This document shows, in pieces, positions 9,248 through 18,093 of a stretch of DNA of 64,000 nucleotides. The position numbers were made by a program, and so were the translations under genes. The first letter of the stretch is position 1. Each line of letters opens with the position of its first letter. Source of the stretch: Lentimonas sp. CC4 (lineage in GTDB: Bacteria > Verrucomicrobiota > Verrucomicrobiia > Opitutales > Coraliomargaritaceae). Where the stretch lies: contig NZ_CACVBO010000001.1 of the NCBI RefSeq assembly GCF_902728235.1, positions 1-64,000 on the forward strand, given 5' to 3'. The notes under the pieces were generated by a model, which ran no database searches, was not told where the DNA came from, and saw only the letters and a list, made by a program, of their open reading frames with translations.

Positions 9248-11722
9248 TTGCAACCACGCTCACACCTGACTTTAAGTCGAACCACACAAGAACATGGCCG
9301 CATTTTTCAAAAAAAATCCTCGCGCAAAGCGAAAGACCAGCAACTCCCCGTAAAAAACGAAAACGCGGGCCGAGGCGCTGATCGTATTGGAGCCTCTCAC
9401 TTTTTCGAGACCAGTCGCGTTGTCGAAACGGGGCTCTTCCTGCTCTTCACCGCACTCGTCGTCATCATCTGTTTCCTCGGGCAAAAGTCAAAAGGCCCGC
9501 AGGTGATTCTCGGACACCCCGCAGCCTCACGTATTGTCGCAGAATTCGCCTTTCAACAAAGCAGTAAAGTGCTACTCGAAGAGCAAAAGCATGCCGTGCG
9601 GGCACAAGTGCCCCCAGTCTTCCAACGCACCTTCGAACCATACGATGAGTTCCGCGCAAACATCAACGAGCTCAATACTAGCATCGCGAAGACATTGATT
9701 GATCACGAGGCGGAAGGCGATGAAGCCGTCGCTGCAGAGCTAGAGGCCACAGCCAAGTCATTCATAGAAACCACTGGTCTTAAAATTTCCCCAAAGCGAA
9801 TCACCCAATTCACCAACCAAACCAACCCCAGAGAGCGTTCCGTCTTAACCAACGACGCACTCAACGTCCTCAAATCACTCTACGAAGACGGCATCTACTC
9901 CAACCTAAACACGGACGGAAAATCGCCCCAAGTGACGATGATCCAGCTCATCGACGAAGAGGGTCGCTACAACCTACCCTCATCCCGCTCATATGACGAT
10001 GCACTCGTCGCGCTACGCGTGCGGCTCGACGCACTGTCTGCCAACCGAACCACCGCCCGCGCACTTTTCGATATTTTCAGAGCAGGCCTACACCCGAACT
10101 TACTCTACAGCGCATCAGGCACCAACCGTGCCATTGAGCGCGCCATCAGTGAAATCGAACCGCCCGTCATCGAATACAAAGAAGGCGATACGCTGGTCGA
10201 GCCAGGCTCCATCATCACCGAACTCGACATCGAATGCTTGAAAACTTACCGCAAGGTCGAACGCGAACACAGAGGCAACTCTCTGATATTCAATGGACTC
10301 TTCCTCGAGCGCGTCACCCTCACACTGATACTGCTAGTCGCAGTGATGATTTTCGTAAAGAGAGGGCTGCGCAACTTCCATAAGCGTAACCGCGCAATCG
10401 CCATTACCGCAGTCAGCATTCTGCTCAACCTCCTCATCATTCGCCTGATTATGGAGATCGGCGATATCGCCCTACTCAACAACCGCCCCTCACTGGGCAT
10501 GCTCCCCTACATTGCCCCCTATGCGCTGGCACCCATGATTGTTGCAGTGCTCGTAGGCACTGCACCCGCAGTCATTACCGCACTGATCATCGCAGTTCTC
10601 TTTGGCATCATCCAGGGCAATTCCGTCGAATTCCTCCTCATCGCATTCCTATCTGGTGTGGTCGGCAGCTTTATATCCGCAAACATTCGTAAGCGTGCCA
10701 TGCTCGTTCGCGCAGGACTCATGGCCGGTATTGCCTCTGCCATGACAGGAGCATTGCTCGGCCTACTCGGCAATCTCTCGATCGGACTCGTCGGCCAACA
10801 AGCGATCATCGCTCTAATCGTCGGCGTGCTCTCTGGCGTCCTAGCCGTCGGCTTACTACCGATCTTTGAGCAAGCGTTCCAAATCACAACCGAGATTACA
10901 CTACTCGAACTCACCGACTTCAACCACCCGCTGCTGCGCCGCATGCAGATGGAAGCACCCGGCACTTACCACCACAGCTTGATGGTCGCCAATCTCTCGG
11001 AAAATGCCGCAGCCGCCATCGGCGCCAGCCCATTACTCTGCCGCGTCTGCTGCCTCTTCCACGACATCGGCAAGCTCGTCAAACCAGAGTATTTCGCAGA
11101 AAATCAAAAAGACGGCATCAACCCACACAATGAGAAGAACCCTTCAATGAGTGCGCTGGTCATCAAAGCCCACGTCAAAGAAGGCGTCGAAATCGCACGC
11201 AAGCACAAGCTCCCACGCGTCATTATTGATGTGATCCGCCAACACCACGGCACCGGACTCATTCATTTTTTCTACCACCAGGCACAACAAGAGCAGAACA
11301 AACAAACCAAGCTCCCCTTCCCGGAAAAAACGGGTAAGATCAAAGAGAGTAAAAAGGTCGACGAAAGCACCTATCGCTACGATGGTCCACGCCCGGCCTT
11401 CAAAGAAAGCGCCATCATCTTTTTTGCCGACGGCGTCGAAGCCGCCAGCCGCAGCCTCAAAAAAGTCACACAGCCCGCCATCGAAGAGCTCATCGACAGT
11501 ATGTTCAAGAGCCGCATCGCAGACGGCCAACTCGACGAATGCCCACTCACCTTCAAGGAGTTGCACGAAATCCGCAGCAGCTTCACCTACACACTGCTCA
11601 ACATGCTACACTCCCGCGTAGAATACCCGAAAGAGATCAACGAAAAGCAGGCCAAAGCAGACAGCAAAAAATCACCTCAAGACAATGAACCGTCTCCATC
11701 TGGAAATAAGCAACCAGTATAA
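9248..11722 (+). CDS. membrane HD-domain phosphodiesterase (PgpH/YqfF type)
   Basis: 824 residues as read from TTG at 9248. Order: basic cytoplasmic tail, one membrane segment (residues about 58-78), an extracytoplasmic 7TM-HD extracellular domain, seven membrane segments (about 360-560), then a cytoplasmic HD domain with HHSLMVANLSENAA and FHDIGKL. Characterised relatives such as Listeria PgpH break down cyclic di-AMP. The start is doubtful: an ATG at 9294 opens a basic peptide (MAAFFKKNPRAKRK) in another frame that stops after 19 codons, so a small frameshift could have moved the true start. It overlaps ybeY by 38 bases; phoH, this gene and ybeY form the classical trio. Confidence 0.9.
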   Translation: MQPRSHLTLSRTTQEHGRIFQKKSSRKAKDQQLPVKNENAGRGADRIGASHFFETSRVVETGLFLLFTALVVIICFLGQKSKGPQVILGHPAASRIVAEFAFQQSSKVLLEEQKHAVRAQVPPVFQRTFEPYDEFRANINELNTSIAKTLIDHEAEGDEAVAAELEATAKSFIETTGLKISPKRITQFTNQTNPRERSVLTNDALNVLKSLYEDGIYSNLNTDGKSPQVTMIQLIDEEGRYNLPSSRSYDDALVALRVRLDALSANRTTARALFDIFRAGLHPNLLYSASGTNRAIERAISEIEPPVIEYKEGDTLVEPGSIITELDIECLKTYRKVEREHRGNSLIFNGLFLERVTLTLILLVAVMIFVKRGLRNFHKRNRAIAITAVSILLNLLIIRLIMEIGDIALLNNRPSLGMLPYIAPYALAPMIVAVLVGTAPAVITALIIAVLFGIIQGNSVEFLLIAFLSGVVGSFISANIRKRAMLVRAGLMAGIASAMTGALLGLLGNLSIGLVGQQAIIALIVGVLSGVLAVGLLPIFEQAFQITTEITLLELTDFNHPLLRRMQMEAPGTYHHSLMVANLSENAAAAIGASPLLCRVCCLFHDIGKLVKPEYFAENQKDGINPHNEKNPSMSALVIKAHVKEGVEIARKHKLPRVIIDVIRQHHGTGLIHFFYHQAQQEQNKQTKLPFPEKTGKIKESKKVDESTYRYDGPRPAFKESAIIFFADGVEAASRSLKKVTQPAIEELIDSMFKSRIADGQLDECPLTFKELHEIRSSFTYTLLNMLHSRVEYPKEINEKQAKADSKKSPQDNEPSPSGNKQPV

Positions 11723-12155
11723 ACAGCTCTGCGAGCCAATCGCAGACGCTGAAAAACTGTTTCGCACGCTCGAAGCCTCGGCCGCCTTTCCCATCACAGC
11801 GGGCGAGCTCTCGGTCGTCTTCGTCGATGATGCCACCATCGGTCAAATACACGACGACTTCATGGGCGATCCCAGCGCCACCGACGTCATCACCTTTCCT
11901 GCAAATACTGAAATGGAATCGGCCGGCGAGATCATCGTATCCGTCGACCACGCCCGCAGTCGCGCTGCAGAACTCGGCGAGCCCTTTAGCCGCGAACTAA
12001 GCCTCTACCTCGTGCACGGCTGGCTGCACCTTGCAGGCTACGACGACCGCAACGAGACCGACCGCGCAGCCATGCGCATCGCAGAGCAACAAGCCCTAGC
12101 GATTCTCGATCAGGCCTCCGCGGGCAGCGACTTCCAGCTCCAGCCTGAAGACTGA
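11685..12155 (+). CDS. ybeY: endoribonuclease YbeY (rRNA maturation)
   Basis: 156 residues. YbeY is a zinc-dependent endoribonuclease acting in 16S rRNA 3' processing and ribosome quality control. It has the family features DVITFPANTEME and the metal motif. The canonical motif is H-G-x-L-H-L-x-G-Y-D-H; here it reads HGWLHLAGYDD, so the third metal-binding His is replaced by Asp, followed by RNETDRAAM. Asp can bind zinc, so activity is not ruled out. The ATG lies inside the end of the preceding gene, suggesting translational coupling. Confidence 0.92.
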   Translation: MNRLHLEISNQYKQLCEPIADAEKLFRTLEASAAFPITAGELSVVFVDDATIGQIHDDFMGDPSATDVITFPANTEMESAGEIIVSVDHARSRAAELGEPFSRELSLYLVHGWLHLAGYDDRNETDRAAMRIAEQQALAILDQASAGSDFQLQPED

Positions 12156-12274
12156 GGACGTCGAACCGGGGCAATACCACCCTGCGACTAAACCTAGTAA
12201 AACATGAACCAGCAGCTCATCGTGAGTTACAAAAGCGTGAAGTGGGTGGTAAATGAACCTAGATTCAGAAGTTA

Positions 12275-12312
12275 GACGGAGGTCTGCGGCACGACTGAGC
12301 TCGCCGAAGTCC
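12275..12312 (-). repeat. 38-bp dispersed repeat, inverted copy
   Basis: Reverse complement of the elements at 640-676, 14345-14382 and 14665-14702 (GGACTTCGGCGAGCTC...). It is the only copy on the minus strand. Confidence 0.75.
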
Positions 12313-12496
12313 GTAGATAGCGCAGCAAGTTAGTCCTTGGTAATTAAACGCTTACGAGTGTATTCACTACCGCCTACCGAGCGCAGCGACACTTTATTAT
12401 GCCCTTGGGTGCAACCGAAGGGCGAAGCCAATTGGCGAATCGAAGATTCGTCATAAAACACTGATATTCAGCTCCTAACCACTGCCTTCTAGATTC

Positions 12497-12717
12497 TAAT
12501 ACTATCCTTTGATATTTTCTGGTAGTATGTAGCCATCGAAGGGAAGACCACTGTGAATACTTTTCAGCTGTATTTGTTAACCGCCCGCTACGCTAGAGAT
12601 CGCAGAGCACGCTGAGAGCTGACGCAGAGCATTTCACGCAGCCCTCCCCATCTCCTCGGCGCACTCAGCGATCTCTGCGGTTAAACCTTTTTACCAGTTT
12701 TAGTCGCATGTTGGTAT
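12497..12717 (+). repeat. dispersed ~220-bp repeat, copy B
   Basis: Close to identical to 340-561, with a handful of substitutions (for example CATTTTC to TATTTTC). The last 130 bases match 28297-28447 even better, sharing CCCTCCCCATCTCC against CCCGCCCCTTCTCC in copy A. Confidence 0.8.
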
Positions 12718-12733
12718 AACTACTCTTTTTAAG

Positions 12734-13159
12734 TTAAATCGTCAGCGGATCGACTGCGAAATACTGGCTCGCATTCAGGAACTGACTTTGAGCAGTCAAC
12801 CAACGCGCATCTTTGGTGACTTCTTCCATCGACTGCTTCGTATTATTACAGAGTAGAAAGATACGCGGCCCAAGGCAGATATAAGCATCTATCCCTTCGC
12901 CGCCACCCTCACGCGTGAAACCAAACTCACCGCCGAGATTGTTACGTGTGTCGCCCACGTCATTGCGCAGCGCCACACTATCTTCCATCATTTCATTGAG
13001 AAATGCAGCCTCACGCGCCCCCTCATAATAATGCAAGGTCAGTGTCACCTCTTCCGAAACTTGAATGATCGCGAGCTCGTCAAACACAGGCCGACCATAG
13101 GCCTCGTTTAGCTTAGCAAATGACTTCTGGATACGGGCAATGGCGGACTCAAGTTTCAT
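12734..13159 (-). CDS. conserved-looking protein of unknown function
   Basis: 141 residues from the ATG at 13159 (MKLESAIARIQKSFAKLNEAYG); the open frame continues to 13198 but the extra residues (MLKLSAEVLCICC) look non-native. The protein seems soluble and alpha/beta, with a middle rich in acidic residues and a glycine stretch FTREGGGEGIDAYICLGPRIFLLCNNT. It has normal codon use, unlike the repeat DNA on either side. I do not recognise the family; the pattern suggests a small cytoplasmic ligand-binding or chaperone-like protein, but nothing fixes this. Confidence 0.65.
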   Translation of the reverse strand: MKLESAIARIQKSFAKLNEAYGRPVFDELAIIQVSEEVTLTLHYYEGAREAAFLNEMMEDSVALRNDVGDTRNNLGGEFGFTREGGGEGIDAYICLGPRIFLLCNNTKQSMEEVTKDARWLTAQSQFLNASQYFAVDPLTI

Positions 13160-13386
13160 ACAGCAAATACAAAGCACTTCTGCCGAAAGCTTCAACATTC
13201 ATTATCCTAAAAAGAATAGTTAGAAGCGAGTAGTCAGGAGTTAGCCCTAGATCATCCGTTGCTTACAACACAATAGAGATTCGCCAAGCGAATGAGACGC
13301 ACGCTAAGTTCGCTTGATTATACCAGTGGCATCAAATCCACCCTGTAAAAGAAAAAGGGGGCATGTCAGAATGCCACGAACTTAAG

Positions 13387-13595
13387 CACCGAGCCCAAAC
13401 GTAGCGGAGCCAGGAACTGGTTTCGACCACAGACCCAAAGCACCAAACCCAAGCGTAGCGGAGCCAGGAACTGGTTTCGACCACAGACCCAAAGCACCGA
13501 GCCCAAGTGTAGCGGAGCCAGGAACTGGTTTCGGCCACAGACCCAAAGCACCGAACCTAAGCGTAGCGGAGCCAAGAGCAGGTTTCGGCCCGTTG
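13387..13595. repeat. 54-bp tandem repeat, about 3.8 units
   Basis: Units begin at 13387, 13441, 13495 and 13549, exactly 54 bases apart, each with CACCGA(G/A)CC...GTAGCGGAGCCAGGAAC... and a few substitutions. Because 54 is a multiple of three all frames stay open, giving false repeat proteins (for example ETSSWLRYAWV on the minus strand). There is no start signal or family match, and unit lengths do not fit CRISPR repeat-spacer structure. Confidence 0.85.
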
Positions 13596-13667
13596 CATCT
13601 GCAATAGCTCACGCCCGCTTCGCTCAAGGCACAAAGACACCTCATCCCTTTTGCCTCAAGCCGTGAC

Positions 13668-13685
13668 ACAGACATTCCTGTCTGT
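13668..13685. repeat. 18-bp palindrome ACAGACATTCCTGTCTGT
   Basis: A 7-base stem with a TTCC loop. The same element occurs at 14049-14066, 28507-28524 (other strand), 33363-33379 and 41401-41418; a variant with GC in place of AT in the stem lies at 28219-28236 and 28474-28490. Always close to gene ends. Confidence 0.85.
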
Positions 13686-14048
13686 CCACCGAGCACAAGC
13701 CTCCGAGCCAAAGCCGCAGCGCGAAGATTCATCGAACGTCTCAACCGAACCAACGTATTCCAAACTCAGGCTCTGTATTGTCTAACCGCAGATTTCGCAG
13801 ATGGACGCAGATTATTACAACATATCAATCGACCTAACAAAGTCTCAGTAAGCGGAAACAAGACTAGTCTGGGCATAGCTTCTTCGACGCCTAAACCAGT
13901 ATCGACCGTTGCATCTGCAACAGCTCACGCCCGCTACGCTCAAGGCACTAAGCCCAGACAACTGCCACTGAAAGCCTCCCACATTCTCGGACTTTGTGAG
14001 CTTTGTGCCTTTGTGAGACACCTAATTCGTTTTGCCCAAAGACGTGAC

Positions 14049-14066
14049 ACAGACATTCCTGTCTGT
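14049..14066. repeat. 18-bp palindrome ACAGACATTCCTGTCTGT
   Basis: Identical to the copy at 13668-13685, also followed by CCACCGAGC, so the flanks are shared too and the repeated unit is larger than the palindrome alone. Confidence 0.85.
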
Positions 14067-14102
14067 CCACCGAGCCCCAGCCGTAGCGTGAAGATTCACC
14101 AA

Positions 14103-14756
14103 CCGTGCACCTCCAAGGCATCTTTTAACCACCCGTTCCCGATGGTCACTGGAGGGCACAGAGGCACGGAGCCTGAACGACGCAACAGAGCACGAAGAGA
14201 GAGAGAGGAGTTTCGCATATTTCGTGCCTTTAGTAGTCAAAAAGAATGCCCAGCAGAGCCCAATAAGCCATCCGCGCGAGACCGCCGTGACACAGACATT
14301 GCTGCCATCGCGTGAGACATCGTCTTTTACGCGACGCCATCTACGGACTTCGGCGAGCTCAGTCGTGCCGCAGACCTCCGTCTTGTCTGTCCACCGAGCC
14401 CAAGCCGTAGCGTGGCAACCGTGCACCTCCAAGGCATCTTTTAACCACCCGTTCCCGATGGTCACTGGAGGGCACAGAGGCACGGAGCCTGAACGACGCA
14501 ACAGAGCACGAAGAGAGAGAGAGAGGAGTTTCGCATATTTCGTGCCTTTAGTAGTCAAAAAGAATGCCCAGCACAGAGCCCAATAAGCCATCCGCGCGAG
14601 ACCGCCGTGACACAGACATTACTGCCATCGCGTGAGACATCGTCTTTTACGCGACGCCATCTACGGACTTCGGCGAGCTCAGTCGTGCCGCAGACCTCCG
14701 TCCTGTCTGTCCACCGAGCCCCAGCCGTAGCGTGACGATTCACCAACCGTTTCGTT
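14103..14756. repeat. 316-bp direct tandem duplication
   Basis: Unit one starts at 14103 (CCGTGCACCTCCAAGG) and the same sequence restarts at 14419, 316 bases later. The two copies run on through ACTGGAGGGCACAGAGGCACGG, an AGAGAGAGAG tract differing by one repeat, and the 38-bp repeat (14345-14382 and 14665-14702). A partial third copy of the unit end precedes it at 14063-14102. The near identity points to a recent duplication. Confidence 0.88.
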
Positions 14757-14878
14757 CGCACTAACACTTCCCACTCTCACTAACACTCTCACTTCCACTT
14801 CAAAGCCGCGTGGAGCGAAGCTCTTTACGCGGTCACTCGCCGCAGGCGCTCACTCTCGGTGCAGCCGAGTCAGCCGAG

Positions 14879-16285
14879 TCACAACGAATCCAGCGGACTA
14901 CGCACCCCCATCCCAGGCTTCTTCATGACATGTGTGTAGATCTGCGTCGTCTCCACATTCGCATGGCCCAGCAGATCCTGCACTGTGCGGATATCCATCC
15001 CATCATCGAGCAAATGCGTCGCAAAACTATGCCGCAGCACATGGCTGGTGATCCGCTTCATTGGCACCGCACGCTTACCCGCCTCATACACCGCCCGCTG
15101 ATACGCATTAGGCAATACATGATGCCTCCGCCGCAATCCGCCACGCGGGTCTGTCGAGATTTTACGACTCGGCCAGAGCCATTGCCAGCGCCAGTCTCTG
15201 CCTGCGTTCTTATGCTTACGCGCTAAGGCTGCGGGCTGATACACGCCAGCAATACTCTCATCAAGCATATCTTCCTCAAACAATACACGCACCTCCATCA
15301 AATGCGCCTTCAGTGGCTCAATCAATTTTTCAGAGAGTGGCACGACACGATCCTTACCGCCCTTACCGTTGCGAACGATGATCTGATGGCGTTCAAAATC
15401 TAAATCCATCACACGCAGACGGCACAGCTCCGAAATACGTAACCCTGTCGAATACTGAACCTGCGCCATCAGGCACTTCTCTCCCTTCATCTTTGAAAGG
15501 AAGCGACGTGTCTCATCCTTACTCATCACCACTGGGATTTTCTTGCGGTTCTTTGCTCGCGCAAAATCCCCAATATCACCCAGCTCTAGTTCAAACACTT
15601 TCTCAGCCACAAACACCAACGCATTGAGCGCCTGCTTCTGTGTCGACGAAGCAACCTCCCGCACCATCGCTAAATAGTCCAAATACGACTTCACCTGCGC
15701 GGCCTTCATCTCAACACCCGCACGCACTCCACTCTGCCTTACGAAATCTCGGTAGATCCGCACATAGTTGCGCTCCGTCGTCAACGCCCTCCCCAGCCGA
15801 CGCATGACCTTTAATATCTCATTTTCATCGCCAGTGCGCCCCTCGATCCGTTCCGCAGACGTATCATTGACTGATTCGTATTTCCAACTTGAGACCGGCT
15901 TCGCGACACAGGCAGACTGCTCCACCTTCGCACCTTCGACCTTCCCACAACCATCACTCTCAGCTTTCAGTGTTTCCGCTTTCAGGTTTTGCTTCGCCAT
16001 TTCCGGCAGACCTACATCAGATTTTCCTAAGGCCTGCGCCTTAGCTGTCACAAAAAACCACCGAATCGGCTCACGCCAACGTTCCACCATCCACTCATTC
16101 GCCTGTTTCTCCTGCCTAGCCCAATCAATAAAATCACGCGCCGACTCTACATTGCAACCCACTGAATGACGATGACACCAACCTAAATACCAACGCAGCG
16201 TCACTTTGTAGCTTTCGCGATCTTTCTGCGGAAAATCCGAGGCCCCCAACACCTCAGCCCAACGGGGAAATTGTATGGTTTTCAT
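14879..16285 (-). CDS. intI: integron integrase (tyrosine recombinase)
   Basis: 468 residues. It recombines attI and attC sites to insert and excise gene cassettes. Tyrosine-recombinase catalytic residues are visible: R283 (STGLRISEL), H415 and R418 (HVLRH), H441 (LLGHAN) and Y450 (YTHV). The integron-specific extra domain lies between box I and box II at about 350-398 ([37 protein letters not shown]), which separates IntI from other recombinases. It is about 130 residues longer than IntI1: residues 1-90 look like an additional core-binding-type helical domain, and 100-125 ([10 protein letters not shown]...) are low complexity. It is transcribed away from the cassette array, as usual for integrons, starting with ATG at 16285. 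Confidence 0.95.
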   Translation of the reverse strand: MKTIQFPRWAEVLGASDFPQKDRESYKVTLRWYLGWCHRHSVGCNVESARDFIDWARQEKQANEWMVERWREPIRWFFVTAKAQALGKSDVGLPEMAKQNLKAETLKAESDGCGKVEGAKVEQSACVAKPVSSWKYESVNDTSAERIEGRTGDENEILKVMRRLGRALTTERNYVRIYRDFVRQSGVRAGVEMKAAQVKSYLDYLAMVREVASSTQKQALNALVFVAEKVFELELGDIGDFARAKNRKKIPVVMSKDETRRFLSKMKGEKCLMAQVQYSTGLRISELCRLRVMDLDFERHQIIVRNGKGGKDRVVPLSEKLIEPLKAHLMEVRVLFEEDMLDESIAGVYQPAALARKHKNAGRDWRWQWLWPSRKISTDPRGGLRRRHHVLPNAYQRAVYEAGKRAVPMKRITSHVLRHSFATHLLDDGMDIRTVQDLLGHANVETTQIYTHVMKKPGMGVRSPLDSL

Positions 16286-16969
16286 AACAACCTAAATGGT
16301 GATCATAAATTCATTAAAATCAAATTTCAGACGCAATTAAATGCATGATTCGCCGGAAACACGAAAGCCTCACACGAACAACCCACTCTATTATCTACTG
16401 CACATGAGTCACTTACGTAATTCACAGGAAATTCCTAGGGGATTCCCCAATAGTGATATCATTCATTCAGACCATCACCCCGCTTAAAACCCCAAAAATG
16501 CGAAAATACGCAAACTACCAATATGGCTCATCTAATAAACGCGTAAAAAAACGTCAAACACCATGAATACTAGGATTGAACCCGATTGGCCAGTGATAAA
16601 CAGGCGAAAATCGTGCACATTTGAATGCACGATTCGACGGGACGAATTACTCATTAGAACCAAAACGAACAAACCACTATCCACTGATTATAAGACTCTT
16701 ACACCTCCAGGACGCAGGCTAACGCATATATTCATAAAAGTGATATCATGCATTCGTTTTGAAAAAGCCCTCTGAATGCACGATTTGCCGGAAACAAAAC
16801 CTTGCTCCGCAACGCCCTATAGATTTACCTTCCAAATCTTAATTCTGATCAATCCCATACTAGCACTACAATAGAGACGTCCCAAACTAACCAGATGAAG
16901 TGCAGTTCCCATAAAAACCACACACCCCGCACCCTTGATATCATTCATTGAATGAATGACTTAACACTG
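16286..16969. promoter_or_regulatory. attI-like region between intI and the first cassette
   Basis: This 684-base stretch separates intI from the first cassette core site GTTCGAA (16969-16975). It contains two interleaved repeat motifs: AATGCAYGATTYGMCGGRAM at 16340, 16624 and 16775, and TGATATCATKCATT at 16454, 16741 and 16936. The first pair of motifs is 114 bases apart and the second pair 117, suggesting an old duplication of about 285 bases. The last TGATATCATTCATT is followed by an inverted ATTCATTGAATGAAT and then the cassette junction, so attI is most probably about 16930-16975. The cassette promoter should also be here, but I cannot single out a -35/-10 pair. Confidence 0.6.
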
Positions 16970-16981
16970 TTCGAAAATAAA

Positions 16982-17317
16982 ATGAAAAAGGCATTACGTA
17001 TCTCGGCGGTATTGAATCTCGTTCTGATCATCGGGATTTTCGTAATATACCAACAAAAGAAAGAAATAACCCCCATTCGCGTTAATGAAGCGATCCCAAG
17101 GGTTCTGATTGATGAGATGCTAGAACCGTTAAAAGCAAAGGGTTACAGGCTGAATAGAGTTTCAATGGTTGCTATCCCCGAAAACAGAAGCTTCGAAACT
17201 GGCTCTACAGTGAAAATTTACCTCGATGACGCGGATGGCACGCCATCAAAATTAATCCACGTCATACTCGATAAGTCAGGTTGGCGGATCGAAAGTGAAT
17301 CTCACATCATCATCTAA
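16982..17317 (+). CDS. cassette 1: small membrane-anchored protein
   Basis: 111 residues from ATG 16982 (MKKALRISAVLNLVLIIGIFVIYQQKK). The frame is open from 16952, but that ATG lies left of the cassette border (core GTTCGAA at 16969-16975), so it cannot belong to the mobile gene. One N-terminal membrane segment is followed by a soluble part with NRVSMVAIPENRSFETGSTVKIYLDD and a C-terminal GWRIESESHIII. The lay-out is that of a periplasmic domain tethered to the inner membrane. No family recognised. Its attC starts 8 bases after the stop. Confidence 0.75.
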   Translation: MKKALRISAVLNLVLIIGIFVIYQQKKEITPIRVNEAIPRVLIDEMLEPLKAKGYRLNRVSMVAIPENRSFETGSTVKIYLDDADGTPSKLIHVILDKSGWRIESESHIII

Positions 17318-17325
17318 AATGAAAA

Positions 17326-17396
17326 TTCGAACCAGTCGGCATACTCAATTCCTTTCGCGCTCCGCGCTTCAGTCTTGAGTAGCCTCTACGATCTCA
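17326..17396 (+). other. attC1
   Basis: Starts with TTCGAAC (complement of the cassette 1 core) and ends with the next core GATCTCA; 71 bases. The interior CAGTCGG...ACTCAATT...TTGAGT...CTCTACG is imperfectly self-complementary. Confidence 0.85.
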
Positions 17397-17421
17397 GAAA
17401 AAATGAATGGAATTAAAGTAA

Positions 17422-17640
17422 ATGGGTAAACTCATCCTAGTCTGGATAGTCGCCCTTTTTCTATCATTGGTATTCTTCGAAAACCTATGGATCTTTTTTA
17501 TCGTATTCTCATCGGTAACACTAATTCCATTCATCCATGAAGCATCAGAGGACTACAATTTCAATTTGTATGATCATATTGGAAAAGGAGGTCGAAAAAG
17601 AAGGAAATACCTAAAGGAACATAAGGAACGAAGAAAATGA
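17422..17640 (+). CDS. cassette 2: short basic membrane protein
   Basis: 72 residues (MGKLILVWIVALFLSLVFF...). Two adjacent hydrophobic segments fill residues 3-38, followed by an acidic patch (HEASEDYNFN) and a strongly basic tail (GKGGRKRRKYLKEHKERRK). This looks like a small inner-membrane hairpin protein with a cytoplasmic positive tail. No family recognised. The cassette starts at 17391 and its gene begins 31 bases in; about 50 untranslated bases separate the stop from attC2. Confidence 0.7.
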   Translation: MGKLILVWIVALFLSLVFFENLWIFFIVFSSVTLIPFIHEASEDYNFNLYDHIGKGGRKRRKYLKEHKERRK

Positions 17641-17691
17641 AAGACTCACATGATGCCATACCACCTCTACGACCTGCCCACTGTCTCGAAT

Positions 17692-17765
17692 TGAGATCCA
17701 GTCAGAGCTATCAACTCCGTTCGCTCGTCCCTCACTCACTACGTCGATAGTCTTCTACGATATAC
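17692..17765 (+). other. attC2
   Basis: TGAGATC (17692-17698) complements the cassette 2 entry core GATCTCA; the site ends with the next core GATATAC. 74 bases with CAGTCAGAGC and CTCACTCACTACG arms. Confidence 0.82.
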
Positions 17766-18080
17766 AGAAGGAAGGAACCCAGATTTTTTAACCGCTTATT
17801 GACGCTAATTTACACTTATCCAGCACGGCGTGCGACAGAATTTAAATCTTAAGAATAAGCGTTCATAAGCGGAAATAAGCGGTCTCCAGCTCCGCTGGCC
17901 TCTGTGAATATTTGAGTTGAATGAAACCACATTCTAACCACCCTGAACGAATCTAAAAAGTCCCACTGAAATGAACCTCAACCACTCCGAAGCGCCGAAC
18001 CCGATTGCAACGCCCACTGGTATATCCAGACGGCGCACTCAATAGATTTCGCTTCCGCTCATCTATCGAGTGGCCTCCAC
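17760..18080 (+). other. cassette 3: no clear protein gene, long hairpin
   Basis: About 320 bases bordered by GATATAC and attC3 (GTATATC). No reading frame of normal length exists. An imperfect inverted repeat has left arm 17792-17819 (CCGCTTATTGACGC...) and right arm 17851-17882 (...AAATAAGCGG). The same design with different arm bases is found in cassette 12. The closest thing to a gene is a 24-codon frame starting at ATG 17971 (MNLNHSEAPNPIATPTGISR...) that runs into attC; it is kept in cassette 12 with mostly silent changes. Candidate roles are a structured RNA, a regulatory cassette or a very small peptide. Confidence 0.65.
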
Positions 18081-18087
18081 GATCACA
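18020..18087 (+). other. attC3
   Basis: GTATATC complements the cassette 3 entry core GATATAC; the site ends with GATCACA. 68 bases, almost identical inside to attC12 (CAATAGATTTCGCTNCCGCTCATC). Confidence 0.88.
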
Positions 18088-18093
18088 GAAAAA

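Larger units (their letters stand above)
12156..12733. other. intergenic region made of dispersed repeats
   Basis: No gene is evident. It holds a reverse copy of the 38-bp repeat (12275-12312) and the second copy of the ~220-bp repeat (12497-12717). The intervening bases contain short simple fragments such as CGAAGGGCGAAGCCAATTGGCGAATCG with no coding potential. Confidence 0.7.
13199..14878. other. repeat-rich non-coding region left of the integron
   Basis: No gene is supported. Reading frames here are by-products of repeats. The region holds a 54-bp tandem repeat, two ACAGACATTCC palindromes, repeats of CACGCCCGCT(A/T)CGCTCAAGGC (near 13605 and 13925), a 316-bp tandem duplication and a degenerate heptamer tract (14760-14801). 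It directly borders the 3' end of the integron integrase gene. Confidence 0.8.

Noticed and set aside
13387-13595. CRISPR array
   Set aside because: Units are contiguous and nearly identical with no variable spacers, and no cas gene is present.
13332-13753. Repeat proteins on the minus strand (ETSSWLRY units)
   Set aside because: They are open only because the 54-bp repeat is a multiple of three; no start signal, no family and other frames are equally open.
14022-14591. Open frames of 100-190 codons on both strands in the 316-bp duplication
   Set aside because: Composition is that of repeat DNA, copies run through the palindrome and 38-bp repeat, and none has a plausible start or family.
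16563-16775. 70-codon frame in the attI region
   Set aside because: It spans the repeated AATGCACGATT motif, has no ribosome site and no membrane or signal pattern like the real cassettes.
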